Source: VBDM01 sp035702665 (lineage in GTDB: Bacteria > Pseudomonadota > Gammaproteobacteria > Burkholderiales > SG8-39). From it: 64,000 bases of DNA. Each line of letters opens with the position of its first letter. Within the stretch, counting starts at the first letter, position 1. Made by a program: the position numbers and the translations under genes. Below are positions 17,020-25,728 of the stretch, one piece after another. The notes beneath the pieces are model-generated. The model did not search any database and was not told the DNA's origin. It saw only the letters and a list, made by a program, of their open reading frames with translations. The stretch covers positions 68,292 to 132,291 of the forward strand of contig DASSQD010000097.1 of the NCBI GenBank assembly GCA_035702665.1, given 5' to 3'.

Positions 17020-17048
17020 ACTCTACTTAACGTTTACGTTAACGTCAA
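17020..17048 (-). promoter_or_regulatory. Candidate liuA promoter with LiuR-like operator
   Basis: On the minus strand, TTGACG (17043-17048) and TAGAGT (17020-17025) stand 17 bases apart as -35 and -10 elements in front of liuA. The -35 side and spacer contain the perfect palindrome ACGTTAACGT followed by a further ACGT step. A palindrome between the core elements is the normal operator placement for MerR regulators, and a MerR gene lies directly upstream. Confidence 0.65.
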
Positions 17049-17068
17049 TCTCGTGCAAAATCAATATC

Positions 17069-17482
17069 TCAGCGCCGCCTCGCGGAACGGGCGCTGAGGA
17101 GCTTCTTAGACTGGCGCTCGAAGCCGCGGATCTCCTCGAGTGCCTCGTCGATCTCCTCACGTTGCCGCTCGAGCTGCTCGCGGCGCGCGGCGAGCGCCGC
17201 GACGAATTTCTCGAGCTGCGGCCTCTCGTCGGGAGCCGAGTCGTAGAGCTCGAGCATTTCGCGGACCTCGGCGAGGGAAAATCCCAGCCGCTTGCCGCGC
17301 AGAATCAGTTTCAGGCGCACGTAGTCGCGCTTGCCGTACACGCGGCGACCGCCGTCGCGCCGGGGCGAGAGCAGACCCTCGTCTTCGTAGAAACGGATCG
17401 CGCGCGGGGTGACGTCGAGCTCGCGCGCGAGATCGCCTATAGTGCACGGATCGCTGATCGACTCGGTGGCGTCGGCCGCCAT
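17069..17482 (-). CDS. liuR: MerR-family regulator of leucine/isovalerate catabolism
   Basis: MerR-type transcription regulator of 137 residues. The N-terminal winged helix reads TIGDLARELDVTPRAIRFYEDEGLL, followed by RRVYGKRDYVRLKLILRGKRLG. The C-terminal half is a long coiled-coil dimerisation helix rich in Glu, Gln and Arg. There are no cysteines of the kind used for metal sensing, which fits the acyl-CoA-pathway regulator LiuR rather than a metal sensor. It is transcribed in the same direction as liuA and is separated from the divergent MBL gene by 68 bases. Confidence 0.85.
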   Translation of the reverse strand: MAADATESISDPCTIGDLARELDVTPRAIRFYEDEGLLSPRRDGGRRVYGKRDYVRLKLILRGKRLGFSLAEVREMLELYDSAPDERPQLEKFVAALAARREQLERQREEIDEALEEIRGFERQSKKLLSARSARRR

Positions 17483-17550
17483 AATTTGAGAAAATTCAGC
17501 CGCAGAGATGCAATTCTACCGCCGGCGAGACTGGCGGAGCACCCATCAGA

Positions 17551-18594
17551 GTGAGTCCCGAATCCATCCTCGAATACCCCAGGGCTGCGCCACCCGCGGG
17601 CGGCGAGACGCTGGAGATCGCACCCGGGGTCCACTGGGCGCGGATGCCGCTGCCGTTCGCGCTCGACCACATCAACCTGTGGCTTCTCGAGGACGAGATC
17701 GAGGGAACGCCGGCCTGGACGCTCATCGACTGCGGCATCGGCGACGACGTCACCCGCGGGCTGTGGGAGCGCATCCTCGCCGAGCGCGTGGCCGGGCGTC
17801 CAGTGACGCGCCTCGTCGTCACGCACCACCATCCTGATCATGCTGGCCTCGCCTCCTGGCTGATCGAGCGCACGGGCGCACAGCTGTGGATGCCCCAAGC
17901 CGAGTATTTCGCGGCGCACGCGATGCGTGAGGGCAGCGCGGGATTCGCCTTCGACAGGGTCGTCGCCATGTTCGAGCGCAACGGGCTGGCGGGGGAGAAG
18001 CTCACCCTGATGCAGCAGCGCCGGAGCAACTACCGCAACCGCGTGCCCGCGTTCCCTGCCGACTACCGGCGCCTGCTCGACGGTGACACGCTGCGCATCG
18101 GGCGGCGGGGCTGGCGGATCATCATGGGCTACGGGCACGCGCCCGAGCACGCCGCGCTCTACTGCGAGGAGACGGGCGTGCTGGTCTCCGGGGACATGGT
18201 CCTGCCCAAGATCTCGACGAACGTGAGCGTCTGGGCGAACGAGCCGGAGGGCAATCCGCTCGCGCTCTTCCTCGATTCGCTCACGCGCTACGCCGGATTG
18301 CCCGCGACGACGCTCACCCTGCCCTCGCACGGACTGCCCTTCCGCGGCCTGCGCGAACGCATCGCCCAGCTGAAGGAGCATCACCGCCAGCGCCTCGACG
18401 AGCTGCACGAGGCCTGTGAGGGCCCCAAGAGCGCCGCGGACGTGCTCGACACGCTCTTCCGCCGCAAGCTCGACAGCCACCAACTGTTCTTCGCGATGGG
18501 TGAGGCGATGGCGCACCTGCACCTGCTCGAGCGCGACGGGCGCGTTGCGCGCGCGGTCGGAGGCGACGGCGTGGTGCGCTACGCCCGGACCTGA
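17551..18594 (+). CDS. MBL-fold metallo-hydrolase upstream of phaC
   Basis: Metallo-beta-lactamase-fold hydrolase, 347 residues, starting at GTG 17551. The metal-binding motif THHHPDHAG lies at about residues 91-99; later ligands are in YGHAPEHAAL, VSGDMVLP and LPSHGLPF. The C-terminal winged-helix-like region (from about 265, FRGLRERIAQLKEHH) is typical of the LACTB2-like group that acts on thioesters or nucleic acids. Only two bases separate it from the PHA synthase gene, so they are probably cotranscribed, but a role in polyester metabolism is not shown. Confidence 0.85.
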   Translation: MSPESILEYPRAAPPAGGETLEIAPGVHWARMPLPFALDHINLWLLEDEIEGTPAWTLIDCGIGDDVTRGLWERILAERVAGRPVTRLVVTHHHPDHAGLASWLIERTGAQLWMPQAEYFAAHAMREGSAGFAFDRVVAMFERNGLAGEKLTLMQQRRSNYRNRVPAFPADYRRLLDGDTLRIGRRGWRIIMGYGHAPEHAALYCEETGVLVSGDMVLPKISTNVSVWANEPEGNPLALFLDSLTRYAGLPATTLTLPSHGLPFRGLRERIAQLKEHHRQRLDELHEACEGPKSAADVLDTLFRRKLDSHQLFFAMGEAMAHLHLLERDGRVARAVGGDGVVRYART

Positions 18595-18596
18595 GC

Positions 18597-20366
18597 ATGT
18601 CGGCCGCGCAACCGTCGCACGACCCCGCGCAGAGCGCGAAGCTCTTCGCCGAGGTCGCCGAGCGGTCCGGCCGCCTGATGGGAGAATTCCTGCAGAGGCA
18701 GGCTGCCAGCAAGGGAGGCGAACCCGTCGACGAGTTCGGAATCGCCAGCGCGTTCGTGGACCTCACTGCACGGATGCTCGCCGAGCCCTGGAAGCTCGCT
18801 GAGATGCAGGCGAAGATGTTCTGGGACCACGTCGCCCTGTGGCAGGCGACGGCGCTGCGCATGCTCGGCGGGAACCCGGCACCGGTCGCCGAGCCCGGCA
18901 AGGGCGACAATCGCTTCCGCGAGCCCGACTGGCAGGACATGTTCCTGTTCGACTACTTCAAGCAGTCGTATCTCATCGCCGCGCGCCACCTGCAGGAGAC
19001 GGTCGCTTCGGTCAAAGGCCTTCCCGAGGAAGGCCGGAAGAAAGTCGCGTTCTACACGCGCCAGTACATCGATGCCCTGTCGCCCTCGAATTTCGCGCTG
19101 ACCAACCCGCAGGTGCTTCGCGAGACCGTACAGTCGGGCGGGCAGAATCTGCTGAAGGGTCTGAACAACCTGCTCGCCGACATCGAGCGCGGCGGCATTC
19201 GCATGACCGACGAGAAGGCGTTCAAGGTCGGAGAGAACGTGGCCACCACGCCGGGAAAGGTGGTCTTTCAGACGGACCTGATGCAGCTTATCCAGTACCA
19301 GCCGACGACAGAGACCGTCTTCGAGCAGCCGCTGCTCGTCATTCCGCCCTGGATCAACAAGTACTACATCCTCGACCTGCGCGAGAAGAATTCCTTCGTT
19401 CGGTGGGCGCTCGCGGAAGGACACACGGTGTTCGTCGTTTCCTGGGTCAACCCGAACGAGCGTCTCTCCGGCAAGACCTTCGAGGACTACATGCTCGAAG
19501 GACCGCTCGCCGCGCTCGACGCGGTAGGGAAGGCGACCAGCGCGAGCAAGGTCAACCTCGTCGGCTATTGCCTGGGCGGCACGCTGCTTGGGGCGACTCT
19601 CGCCTGGATGGCGGCGAAGGGGGACTCGCGCGCGGGCTCGGCGACGTTTTTCGCGTCTCTCCTCGATTTTTCCATTCCGGGAGAGCTCGGTGTGTTCATC
19701 GACGAGGCGCAGGTCCAGAATCTCGAGCGCCGCATGGGCGAGCGCGGCTATCTCGAGGGCTCGGAGATGGCGGCGACCTTCAACATGCTGCGCGCCAACG
19801 ATCTGGTGTGGTCGTTCGTGGTTCACAACTATCTGCTGGGGCGCGACCCCTTTCCGTTCGATCTGCTCTACTGGAACTCCGACTCGACGCGCATGCCGGC
19901 CCGGATGCACAGCTTTTACCTGCGCAACATGTACCTCGCCAACCGGCTCAGGGAGCCGGGAGGCATCACGCTCGCGGGCGTGCCCATCGATCTGCGCAGG
20001 ATCGTCCTGCCGGCTTACTTTGTTTCGCCGGTCGAGGATCACATCGCCCCCTGGAAATCCACCTACCTCGGCGCGCGTCTGCTCTCGGGCCCGACGCGAT
20101 TCGTGCTCGGCGGGTCCGGGCATATCGCCGGCATCATCAATCCGCCTTCGTCGAGGAAGTACGGTTATTGGACGAACGAGGCCCCAGCGGGATCGGCGGA
20201 GGCGTGGCAGTCGCAGGCGACGCAGCACGAAGGCTCCTGGTGGAACGACTGGAGAGATTGGATCGCGGGCATCAACGGCGCCGGCCGCGTGCCCGCCCGG
20301 ATCCCTGGCGAAGGCGCGCTGCCAGCGATCGAGGACGCGCCCGGCTCCTACGTCAGCGTCAGGTAG
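18597..20366 (+). CDS. phaC: Class I poly(3-hydroxyalkanoate) synthase
   Basis: Polymerises hydroxyacyl-CoA into storage polyester at the granule surface. The 589 residues match class I synthases. The lipase-like box GYCLGGT puts the catalytic Cys at about residue 325, Asp at about 481 (SPVEDHIAPW) and His at about 509 (GSGHIAGI), spaced as in the Ralstonia enzyme. The N-terminal about 200 residues form the family-specific domain ahead of the alpha/beta-hydrolase core. No phaA, phaB or phasin gene is adjacent. The end overlaps the convergent receptor-like gene by 8 bases. Confidence 0.93.
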   Translation: MSAAQPSHDPAQSAKLFAEVAERSGRLMGEFLQRQAASKGGEPVDEFGIASAFVDLTARMLAEPWKLAEMQAKMFWDHVALWQATALRMLGGNPAPVAEPGKGDNRFREPDWQDMFLFDYFKQSYLIAARHLQETVASVKGLPEEGRKKVAFYTRQYIDALSPSNFALTNPQVLRETVQSGGQNLLKGLNNLLADIERGGIRMTDEKAFKVGENVATTPGKVVFQTDLMQLIQYQPTTETVFEQPLLVIPPWINKYYILDLREKNSFVRWALAEGHTVFVVSWVNPNERLSGKTFEDYMLEGPLAALDAVGKATSASKVNLVGYCLGGTLLGATLAWMAAKGDSRAGSATFFASLLDFSIPGELGVFIDEAQVQNLERRMGERGYLEGSEMAATFNMLRANDLVWSFVVHNYLLGRDPFPFDLLYWNSDSTRMPARMHSFYLRNMYLANRLREPGGITLAGVPIDLRRIVLPAYFVSPVEDHIAPWKSTYLGARLLSGPTRFVLGGSGHIAGIINPPSSRKYGYWTNEAPAGSAEAWQSQATQHEGSWWNDWRDWIAGINGAGRVPARIPGEGALPAIEDAPGSYVSVR

Positions 20367-21165
20367 CTGCCGCTTTCCTGAATCGCAGAAGGTACCGAAG
20401 CGCCTTGATCGCGCGGCTGCCGTACCACGCCGTCATCTCCCCGTCGATCAGCACGACTTTCCGTCCTGGCAGCAGCGCGCGCACTTCCGCGAGGTGGCCG
20501 TCGCGAAAGCGATACGGTTCGCTCGACAGCAGCACCGTGCGAGCTTCGGCCAGCACCTTGTCGTCGAGCGATATCCTCGGATAACGCTCGCTGGCCTTCT
20601 CCGGAACGGTCTCCCATTTGACCAGCGCCAGCATGCGCGACACATAGGTGTCGCGGGACACGGTCATCCAGGGTTTCTTCCAGATCAGATAGAGCACCCT
20701 CTCGGGAGAGAATGTCCTCGCCGCGGCCTCGAGCGCACGGTATTCCGCTTCGAACCTTCCGCACAGGTCCTCGGCTTGGCGGTCGCGCTCGAAGATGCCT
20801 CCCATCAGACGGTAGAGGGCCAGGTTGTCGCGGGGTGCCAGAGGATGGGTGACGACCGGCGTCGGGACGAATTCGGCGAGAGCCCGTGCGTCTTCCTTCC
20901 GGTTCTCGTCGAGATTGAGGATCACGTGGGTGGGCGAAAGCGCGCGCAGCTTTTCGAGGTCGACGTCCTTGGTGCCGCCGACCTTGGGGATGGCGCGCAC
21001 GGTCTCGCGCGGGTGGATGCAGAACCCCGTCCGCCCTACGATTGCGCCCGCTAGGCCGAGATCGCAAAGGAGCTCGGTGATGCTGGGCACGAGACTGACG
21101 ATGCGCGGAGCGCAGGCCGCGGGGACGTGCCGCGTGCCCGCGGCGTCGACGAGTTCCGGCCTCAC
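20359..21165 (-). CDS. Helical-backbone metal/corrinoid receptor-like protein without signal peptide
   Basis: BtuF/FhuD-type binding-protein fold, 268 residues: PRIVSLVPSITELLCDLGLAG begins the first lobe, GRTGFCIHP and VGGTKDVDLEKL follow, then a long linker helix and the second lobe (VLYLIWKKPWMTV, SLDDKVLAEARTVLLSSEPY). No signal peptide is visible at the N-terminus (MRPELVDAAGTRH), unlike transport receptors, so the product may be cytoplasmic. It overlaps the upstream SDR gene by 4 bases. Ligand and function are unknown; a cobalamin- or haem-related role is possible. Confidence 0.75.
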   Translation of the reverse strand: MRPELVDAAGTRHVPAACAPRIVSLVPSITELLCDLGLAGAIVGRTGFCIHPRETVRAIPKVGGTKDVDLEKLRALSPTHVILNLDENRKEDARALAEFVPTPVVTHPLAPRDNLALYRLMGGIFERDRQAEDLCGRFEAEYRALEAAARTFSPERVLYLIWKKPWMTVSRDTYVSRMLALVKWETVPEKASERYPRISLDDKVLAEARTVLLSSEPYRFRDGHLAEVRALLPGRKVVLIDGEMTAWYGSRAIKALRYLLRFRKAAAT

Positions 21166-21935
21166 CGAGGAAGGCCGCGGGCTTTCCTCGGAGCGCCCGC
21201 AAACAGCCGGTCGAAGACCCAGCGGGGCAATCTGCGAAGGACGAGCGACACCAGCGCCATCTGCCAGGGGATGACCGCGAGGCGGCGCCTGGCGGCGATG
21301 ACGCGCGCCATGCGCCGCGCAGCGTCGTCGGCGTCGATGAGGAAGGGCATGCGGTAGCGGTTCTCGGCCGTCATCGGCGTGCGGATGTAGCCGGGGCAGA
21401 GGGTTACGACGGAAACGCCGGATCCGTGGAGTTCGACGCGCAGGCTCTCCAGATAGGTGATTGCAGCCGACTTCGATGCGCTGTAGGCGCCGCCTCCGGG
21501 CAGCCCCCGGAAGCCGGCGACGCTGGCGATACCGACCAGGGTGCCGCTGCCCCGCGAGCGCATCGCATCGACGAAGGGCTGGAACGTCGCCACCATGCCG
21601 AGCACGTTCGTTTCAATGATCTTCCGGAATACGGGTAGGTCTTCCGGGTTCTCGGTGAGCGTCCCCGCGCCGACACCCGCGTTCGCGATGACGATATCCG
21701 GAACGCCGAAGCGGCTCATGAAGTCGACCGCGGCGGCTCGCACGGTGGCCGCATCGGTGACATCGACCCGATAGCAGGATCCCGCGCCGCCCAGGCTGGA
21801 AAGAAGCGCTTGCGTGTGCTCAAGCCGCCTCGCGCAGAGTCCCAGGGTCCAGCCGCCGCGGGCGTAGTGGGCGGCGAGCGCGGCGCCGATGCCCGTCGAC
21901 GCGCCGGTGATGAAGATCTTGGCCGTGGTCGGCAC
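21162..21935 (-). CDS. Short-chain dehydrogenase/reductase
   Basis: Classical SDR of 257 residues. The NAD(P)-binding motif TGASTGIG lies at about residues 10-17, NAGVG at about 85-89, and the catalytic Ser-Tyr-Lys triad is in GIASVAG and YSASKSA. The C-terminal part (RRLPRWVFDRLFAGAPRKARG) is basic, a feature of SDR proteins that associate with membranes. Substrate is not predictable. The gene overlaps the receptor-like gene after it and lies six bases after the DsbA-like gene. Confidence 0.88.
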   Translation of the reverse strand: MPTTAKIFITGASTGIGAALAAHYARGGWTLGLCARRLEHTQALLSSLGGAGSCYRVDVTDAATVRAAAVDFMSRFGVPDIVIANAGVGAGTLTENPEDLPVFRKIIETNVLGMVATFQPFVDAMRSRGSGTLVGIASVAGFRGLPGGGAYSASKSAAITYLESLRVELHGSGVSVVTLCPGYIRTPMTAENRYRMPFLIDADDAARRMARVIAARRRLAVIPWQMALVSLVLRRLPRWVFDRLFAGAPRKARGLPR

Positions 21936-21941
21936 GCAGCG

Positions 21942-22586
21942 CTAGCGCTGGCGGTGTTCTTCGCGCGCGAGCCTGACGAGCTGGTCGAGCACCTGCACGA
22001 CCTGCCCGGTTCCGCCCGCCAGGCGCGCGGAAGTGAGGAACCTGCCGTCGACGATGAACGTGGGTACCGCGCGCACGCCGTAGGCCTTCAGCAGCTCGCG
22101 CGCCTGCGTGACCCTGTCGGCGACCGCCGGTGAAGCGTAAGTCTGCACGAACAGGTTCCGCTCGATACCGTTGCGGGCCGCCCAGTCGGCCATGATTTTC
22201 TCGTCGTTGAGCTTGACGTCCTCGAAGTGGATGTTGTCGTAGACGGGCCAGTGCAGGCGCTCGACCTGCCCGAGCATCTCCAGGGTGTAATAGAGCTTTG
22301 CGTAAGGCTCCCAGGCCTCGCTCGAGAGTGCCGGCACCCGGCGGATCGCAACGTCGTCCGGCGCGCTGGCGAGCCAGCGCGAAAGCCCGGGCTCGGTCTC
22401 ATAGCACACCGGGCAGCCGTAGTAGAAGAACTCGATGACCTCGATGCGTCCGCCGGCCGCGGCAGCGTACGGAGGATCGATCCGCTGGTATTCCCGTCCC
22501 TGCTGGAGCTGGGCCGACGCGCTCAGGGCGAGCAGCGCCAGCGCCGGCGCGAGCAGCCATCGCTCGAGGCGGCTGCGTCGCTTCAT
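21942..22586 (-). CDS. DsbA-family thiol:disulfide protein, CPVC active site
   Basis: Periplasmic thioredoxin-fold protein, 214 residues from ATG 22586. A basic start and a hydrophobic core (LLAPALALLALSASAQ) form the signal peptide. The redox motif is CPVC at about residues 58-61 within FFYYGCPVCYE, and the cis-Pro loop is RAVPTFIV. A longer frame runs upstream, but its sequence overlaps the preceding dsbA gene and looks noncoding. It follows a second DsbA gene of identical length with a different dipeptide, so the two are probably a tandem duplication with diverged redox properties. Confidence 0.85.
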   Translation of the reverse strand: MKRRSRLERWLLAPALALLALSASAQLQQGREYQRIDPPYAAAAGGRIEVIEFFYYGCPVCYETEPGLSRWLASAPDDVAIRRVPALSSEAWEPYAKLYYTLEMLGQVERLHWPVYDNIHFEDVKLNDEKIMADWAARNGIERNLFVQTYASPAVADRVTQARELLKAYGVRAVPTFIVDGRFLTSARLAGGTGQVVQVLDQLVRLAREEHRQR

Positions 22587-22608
22587 TCGGCGCGCTCGCC
22601 TGCGGCGG

Positions 22609-23253
22609 CTACTTCGTTTTGGGGAGCTGCTTGCGCACTTCGGCGATGAGGGAGTCGGCGGTCGCGAGCATCGCCTTTTGCGAGGTGTTCGCCAGCACGA
22701 GGTAGCGGCCTTGTACACTCAGGGTGGGAACGCCCTCGAGGCGATACGCGCTCGCCATTTGCGCGGCGCGGCGAAGCTTGCTCTCCACCGAGAAGGAGTG
22801 GAACGCGGCGTCGTACTTGGCCATGTCGACTTTCTGCTTGGCCAGCCAGTCTGCGACCCATTTCGCATACGCGTCGCCGTGCAGCCTGACGCCGCCCTGT
22901 TGATGGATGGCGTTGAAGAGCGAGCGGTGCACGCGATCTTCCTCGCCGATTGCGTCCAGCGCGTAGAAGATGCGCGCGTCGACCGCCCAGTCCTCGTTCA
23001 GTATTCCGGGGACTCGCTTGAACTGAACGTCACGGGGCAGGCGCTTCACCCAAGCCTCCAGATCGGGCTCGAGCGCGTAGCAGTGCGGGCAGCGGTACCA
23101 GAAGAACTCCATGACCTCGATCTTGCCCGCGGTGTCGACGGCCTGCGGTGGGTTCAGCGCGACGTAGTCGGTGCCCTCTACCGGGGCGCGCTGGGCGAAC
23201 GCGGCGAAAGCAATGAGCAGGCCGGACAGGGCGCTCAGCAGACGAAAGGGCAT
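22609..23253 (-). CDS. dsbA: DsbA-family thiol:disulfide interchange protein, CPHC active site
   Basis: Oxidant of periplasmic protein disulfides, 214 residues from ATG 23253 with an AAGGAGA site at proper spacing. The signal peptide ends at AAFAQ. The active site is the canonical CPHC at about 55-58 in FFWYRCPHCYA, and the cis-Pro is in EGVPTLSV. The gene is placed between the SPOR-domain gene and the second DsbA gene, an arrangement common in betaproteobacteria (argS, SPOR protein, dsbA). This copy is the likelier main DsbA. Confidence 0.9.
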   Translation of the reverse strand: MPFRLLSALSGLLIAFAAFAQRAPVEGTDYVALNPPQAVDTAGKIEVMEFFWYRCPHCYALEPDLEAWVKRLPRDVQFKRVPGILNEDWAVDARIFYALDAIGEEDRVHRSLFNAIHQQGGVRLHGDAYAKWVADWLAKQKVDMAKYDAAFHSFSVESKLRRAAQMASAYRLEGVPTLSVQGRYLVLANTSQKAMLATADSLIAEVRKQLPKTK

Positions 23254-23276
23254 GAGAAGGTCTCCTTGGAGCCGAT

Positions 23277-23861
23277 TCAATTTGTGGCGGTGTCGCTGAT
23301 CTTGACCAGCGATACCTCGATGCCGTTCTGCGTCAGTTGCTGCCGGATGCGGTTGATCTCGTCGACGCGGGTGTAGGGCCCGAGACGCACGCGGTACCAC
23401 GTGCCCTTCCCGGCAACGTTCGCCGGCTCGACGTTGGCTTCCATGCCCATCAACGCCAATCGGGCCTTGAGGCCGTCGGCATCGGCGGGATTCGGGAAGG
23501 AGCCGGCCTGGAGGAAGTAGCTCTCCTTGGGCGCCCCCGGCTTGGGCGGCTGCTTCGCCGCTTCGCGCATCTGGCGCTCGGTGACGGACTCCTCCTTGCC
23601 GGGGAGAATCCGGTAGAAATCGAATCGCGGCTTGTCCTCCGCCTTGGCCGATTTCGACGCGTCGGCCGCCTTCTGATCCGCGGCCAGGGGCTTGTCCTGG
23701 GCCTTGGGCCGGTCGGCGAAGGGTATCGGTGTCTTGAAGAAGTAGATCGCAATCCCCGCAGCGACCCCCAGCCCGAGCAGAAACCCGAAAAAGAGGCCGA
23801 TCAGAAAGCTGCCCGAGGAGTCCGCTCTCGGGGCCTGGATCTGCTTGTAGTCAAAGCTCAT
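23277..23861 (-). CDS. SPOR-domain cell-envelope protein
   Basis: Inner-membrane protein of 194 residues. After a short cytoplasmic start, one transmembrane helix (FLIGLFFGFLLGLGVAAGIA) is followed by a Lys/Ala/Asp-rich linker and a C-terminal SPOR domain of about 75 residues (YFLQAGSFPNPADADGLKA to VSLVKI). SPOR domains bind denuded peptidoglycan at the division septum. The FtsN-like layout and the neighbourhood with argS are typical of betaproteobacteria. It begins 9 bases after argS. Confidence 0.88.
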   Translation of the reverse strand: MSFDYKQIQAPRADSSGSFLIGLFFGFLLGLGVAAGIAIYFFKTPIPFADRPKAQDKPLAADQKAADASKSAKAEDKPRFDFYRILPGKEESVTERQMREAAKQPPKPGAPKESYFLQAGSFPNPADADGLKARLALMGMEANVEPANVAGKGTWYRVRLGPYTRVDEINRIRQQLTQNGIEVSLVKISDTATN

Positions 23862-23870
23862 TGCGATGCA

Positions 23871-25526
23871 TCACATTTTCTCGGGCTGGCTTACGCCCAG
23901 CAGGGAAAGCCCGTTGCGCAACACCTGGCGAACTGCCTGGCACAGCGCCAGCCTCGCCAATCGCGCCGGCGCCTCGGGGACGAGTACGCGTTCGGCATTA
24001 TAGTAACTGTGAAATTCCCCCGCTAGCTCTCGCAAGAAGAAGACCACTTGGTGCGGGGCAAGTTCCGCCGCAGCGTTCTCCACGATCTCGGGGAAATCGC
24101 CTAGGCGCTGCAGCAGCTGCAGCTCGCGCGAGCCGGTGAGGGGCGCGAGGTCGGCGGCATCGATCCCGCCGGCATCGCCGAACTGCGCTTTCGACTGGTC
24201 CAGCATCGAGCAGATCCGCGCGTGCGCGTACTGCACGTAGTAGACCGGGTTCTCCTCGGATTGGGACTTGGCGAGGTCCACGTCGAACACGAACTCCGTG
24301 TCTGCCTTGCGCGAGAGGAGGAAGAAGCGCACGGCGTCGCGCCCCACCTCGTCGATCAGCTCGCGCAGGGTGATGTAAGAGCCGGCGCGCTTGGAGATCT
24401 TCATCTCCTCGCCGCCTTTCATCACCGTCACCATCTTGTGGAGGACGTAGTCCGGGTATCCGCTCGGAATGGCGCGCTCCCATCGGGAGGACGCCGCCTG
24501 GAGCCCGGCCCGCACCCGCGTCACCGTGCTGTGATGGTCGGATCCCTGGATGTTGATTGCTCGGGTGAAGCCGCGCTCCCACTTGGTCAGGTGGTAGGCG
24601 ACGTCAGGAACGAAGTAGGTGTACTCGCCATCGGACTTTCGCATGACGCGATCTTTGTCGTCGCCGTAGTCCGTCGTCCTGAGCCAGAGAGCGCCGTCCT
24701 GCTCGAACGCTTTGCCCGCCTCGATCAGGGAGCGGACGGTCCTTTCCACGCGACCGTCGCGGTACAGCGAGGACTCGAGATAGTAGTTGTCGAAGCGCAC
24801 GCCGAACGCTTGCAGATCGAGATCCTGCTCGCGCCGCAGCTCGGCGACCGCGAAGCGGGTCACTCCGTCCAGGTCTTCGCCGTCCCCATGGCCCGCCGCG
24901 AGATACTTTTCCGCGATCTCGCGGATGTAGTCTCCGTGGTAGCCGTCGGCGGGGAACTCCGCTGGGACTCCGAGCTTCTTGCGGATCCGCGCCTGAACCG
25001 ACAGCCCGAGGTTGCGGATCTGGGCGCCGGCATCGTTGTAGTAGTACTCGCGTGTCACGCACCAGCCCTGCGATTCGAGCAGGGCGCCGATCGCATCGCC
25101 GAGCGCCGCTTGCCGGCCGTGCCCGACGTGCAGCGGCCCAGTGGGATTCGCCGAGACGAATTCGAGCATCACTGGCTTGCCTCCGGCCCGATCCTGGCGC
25201 CCGTACCGCTCGCCCAGGGCGAGTACAGTTCTTGCGGTGTGCTGCTTGGCCGACGGGTGCACGCGGAAATTGATGAAGCCGGAGCCGGCGATTTCGGGAA
25301 CTACCCACTCGGATGCCGGCATCGCCTCGAGCAAGGCGACGGCCGCCTGACGGGGCGCTCGCTTCAGTTGCCGCGCGAGCTGCATCGCGATCGGCGAGGA
25401 GTAGTCACCGTGCTGCGTCTGCTTGGGCCGCTCGAGCGAGATCAGCGAAGGCGGCTGCTGTGGGGCGACTCTGGCGAGCGCGCGCGTGAGCAGCTCGGTG
25501 ATATGGGACTTGATCGCGGCGGACAT
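23871..25526 (-). CDS. argS: Arginyl-tRNA synthetase
   Basis: Class I aminoacyl-tRNA synthetase charging tRNA-Arg, 551 residues from ATG 25526. The HIGH-type motif is HVGH at about 133-136 in ANPTGPLHVGHGRQA, the KMSKS-equivalent is MKISK in GGEEMKISKRAGS, and the C-terminal DALR anticodon domain ends with SLLGVSQPEKM. The start is set by the conserved N-terminal domain (SHITELLTRAL); the frame is open further upstream. A TATAAT box on the minus strand lies 23 bases upstream of the start. Confidence 0.95.
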   Translation of the reverse strand: MSAAIKSHITELLTRALARVAPQQPPSLISLERPKQTQHGDYSSPIAMQLARQLKRAPRQAAVALLEAMPASEWVVPEIAGSGFINFRVHPSAKQHTARTVLALGERYGRQDRAGGKPVMLEFVSANPTGPLHVGHGRQAALGDAIGALLESQGWCVTREYYYNDAGAQIRNLGLSVQARIRKKLGVPAEFPADGYHGDYIREIAEKYLAAGHGDGEDLDGVTRFAVAELRREQDLDLQAFGVRFDNYYLESSLYRDGRVERTVRSLIEAGKAFEQDGALWLRTTDYGDDKDRVMRKSDGEYTYFVPDVAYHLTKWERGFTRAINIQGSDHHSTVTRVRAGLQAASSRWERAIPSGYPDYVLHKMVTVMKGGEEMKISKRAGSYITLRELIDEVGRDAVRFFLLSRKADTEFVFDVDLAKSQSEENPVYYVQYAHARICSMLDQSKAQFGDAGGIDAADLAPLTGSRELQLLQRLGDFPEIVENAAAELAPHQVVFFLRELAGEFHSYYNAERVLVPEAPARLARLALCQAVRQVLRNGLSLLGVSQPEKM

Positions 25527-25548
25527 GAGGACCCGAAAAGGGCCGCGT

Positions 25549-25554
25549 ATTATA
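25549..25554 (-). promoter_or_regulatory. Candidate argS -10 element
   Basis: A perfect TATAAT on the minus strand, followed by a GC-rich stretch and then argS. The -35 region about 17 bases upstream (ACTGCA) is weak, so only the -10 is called. Confidence 0.45.
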
Positions 25555-25623
25555 GCTTCCGGCTTGATACCTGCAGTCGTTGCACGGAGAATAGCGGCGG
25601 CGCAACTAATCAAGGAGCATCGA

Positions 25624-25728
25624 GTGGGCAAAGGCGACAAGCGCACCTTCCGCGGCAAGGTCTTCAAGGGATCGCACGGAAAGACGCGTCCGCGCAAGCC
25701 GAAGAGGAAGGCGAAGAAGCCCGTCTAG
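25624..25728 (+). CDS. 30S ribosomal protein THX
   Basis: Tiny basic protein of 34 residues, GKGDKRTFRGKVFKGSHGK followed by a Lys/Arg/Pro tail, matching the bacterial THX family that fills a cavity in the 30S head. The start is GTG 25624, with AAGGAG six bases upstream; the open frame extends upstream to 25423 but that part is antisense to argS. It ends convergently with priA, sharing four bases at the palindromic CTAG. Confidence 0.9.
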   Translation: MGKGDKRTFRGKVFKGSHGKTRPRKPKRKAKKPV

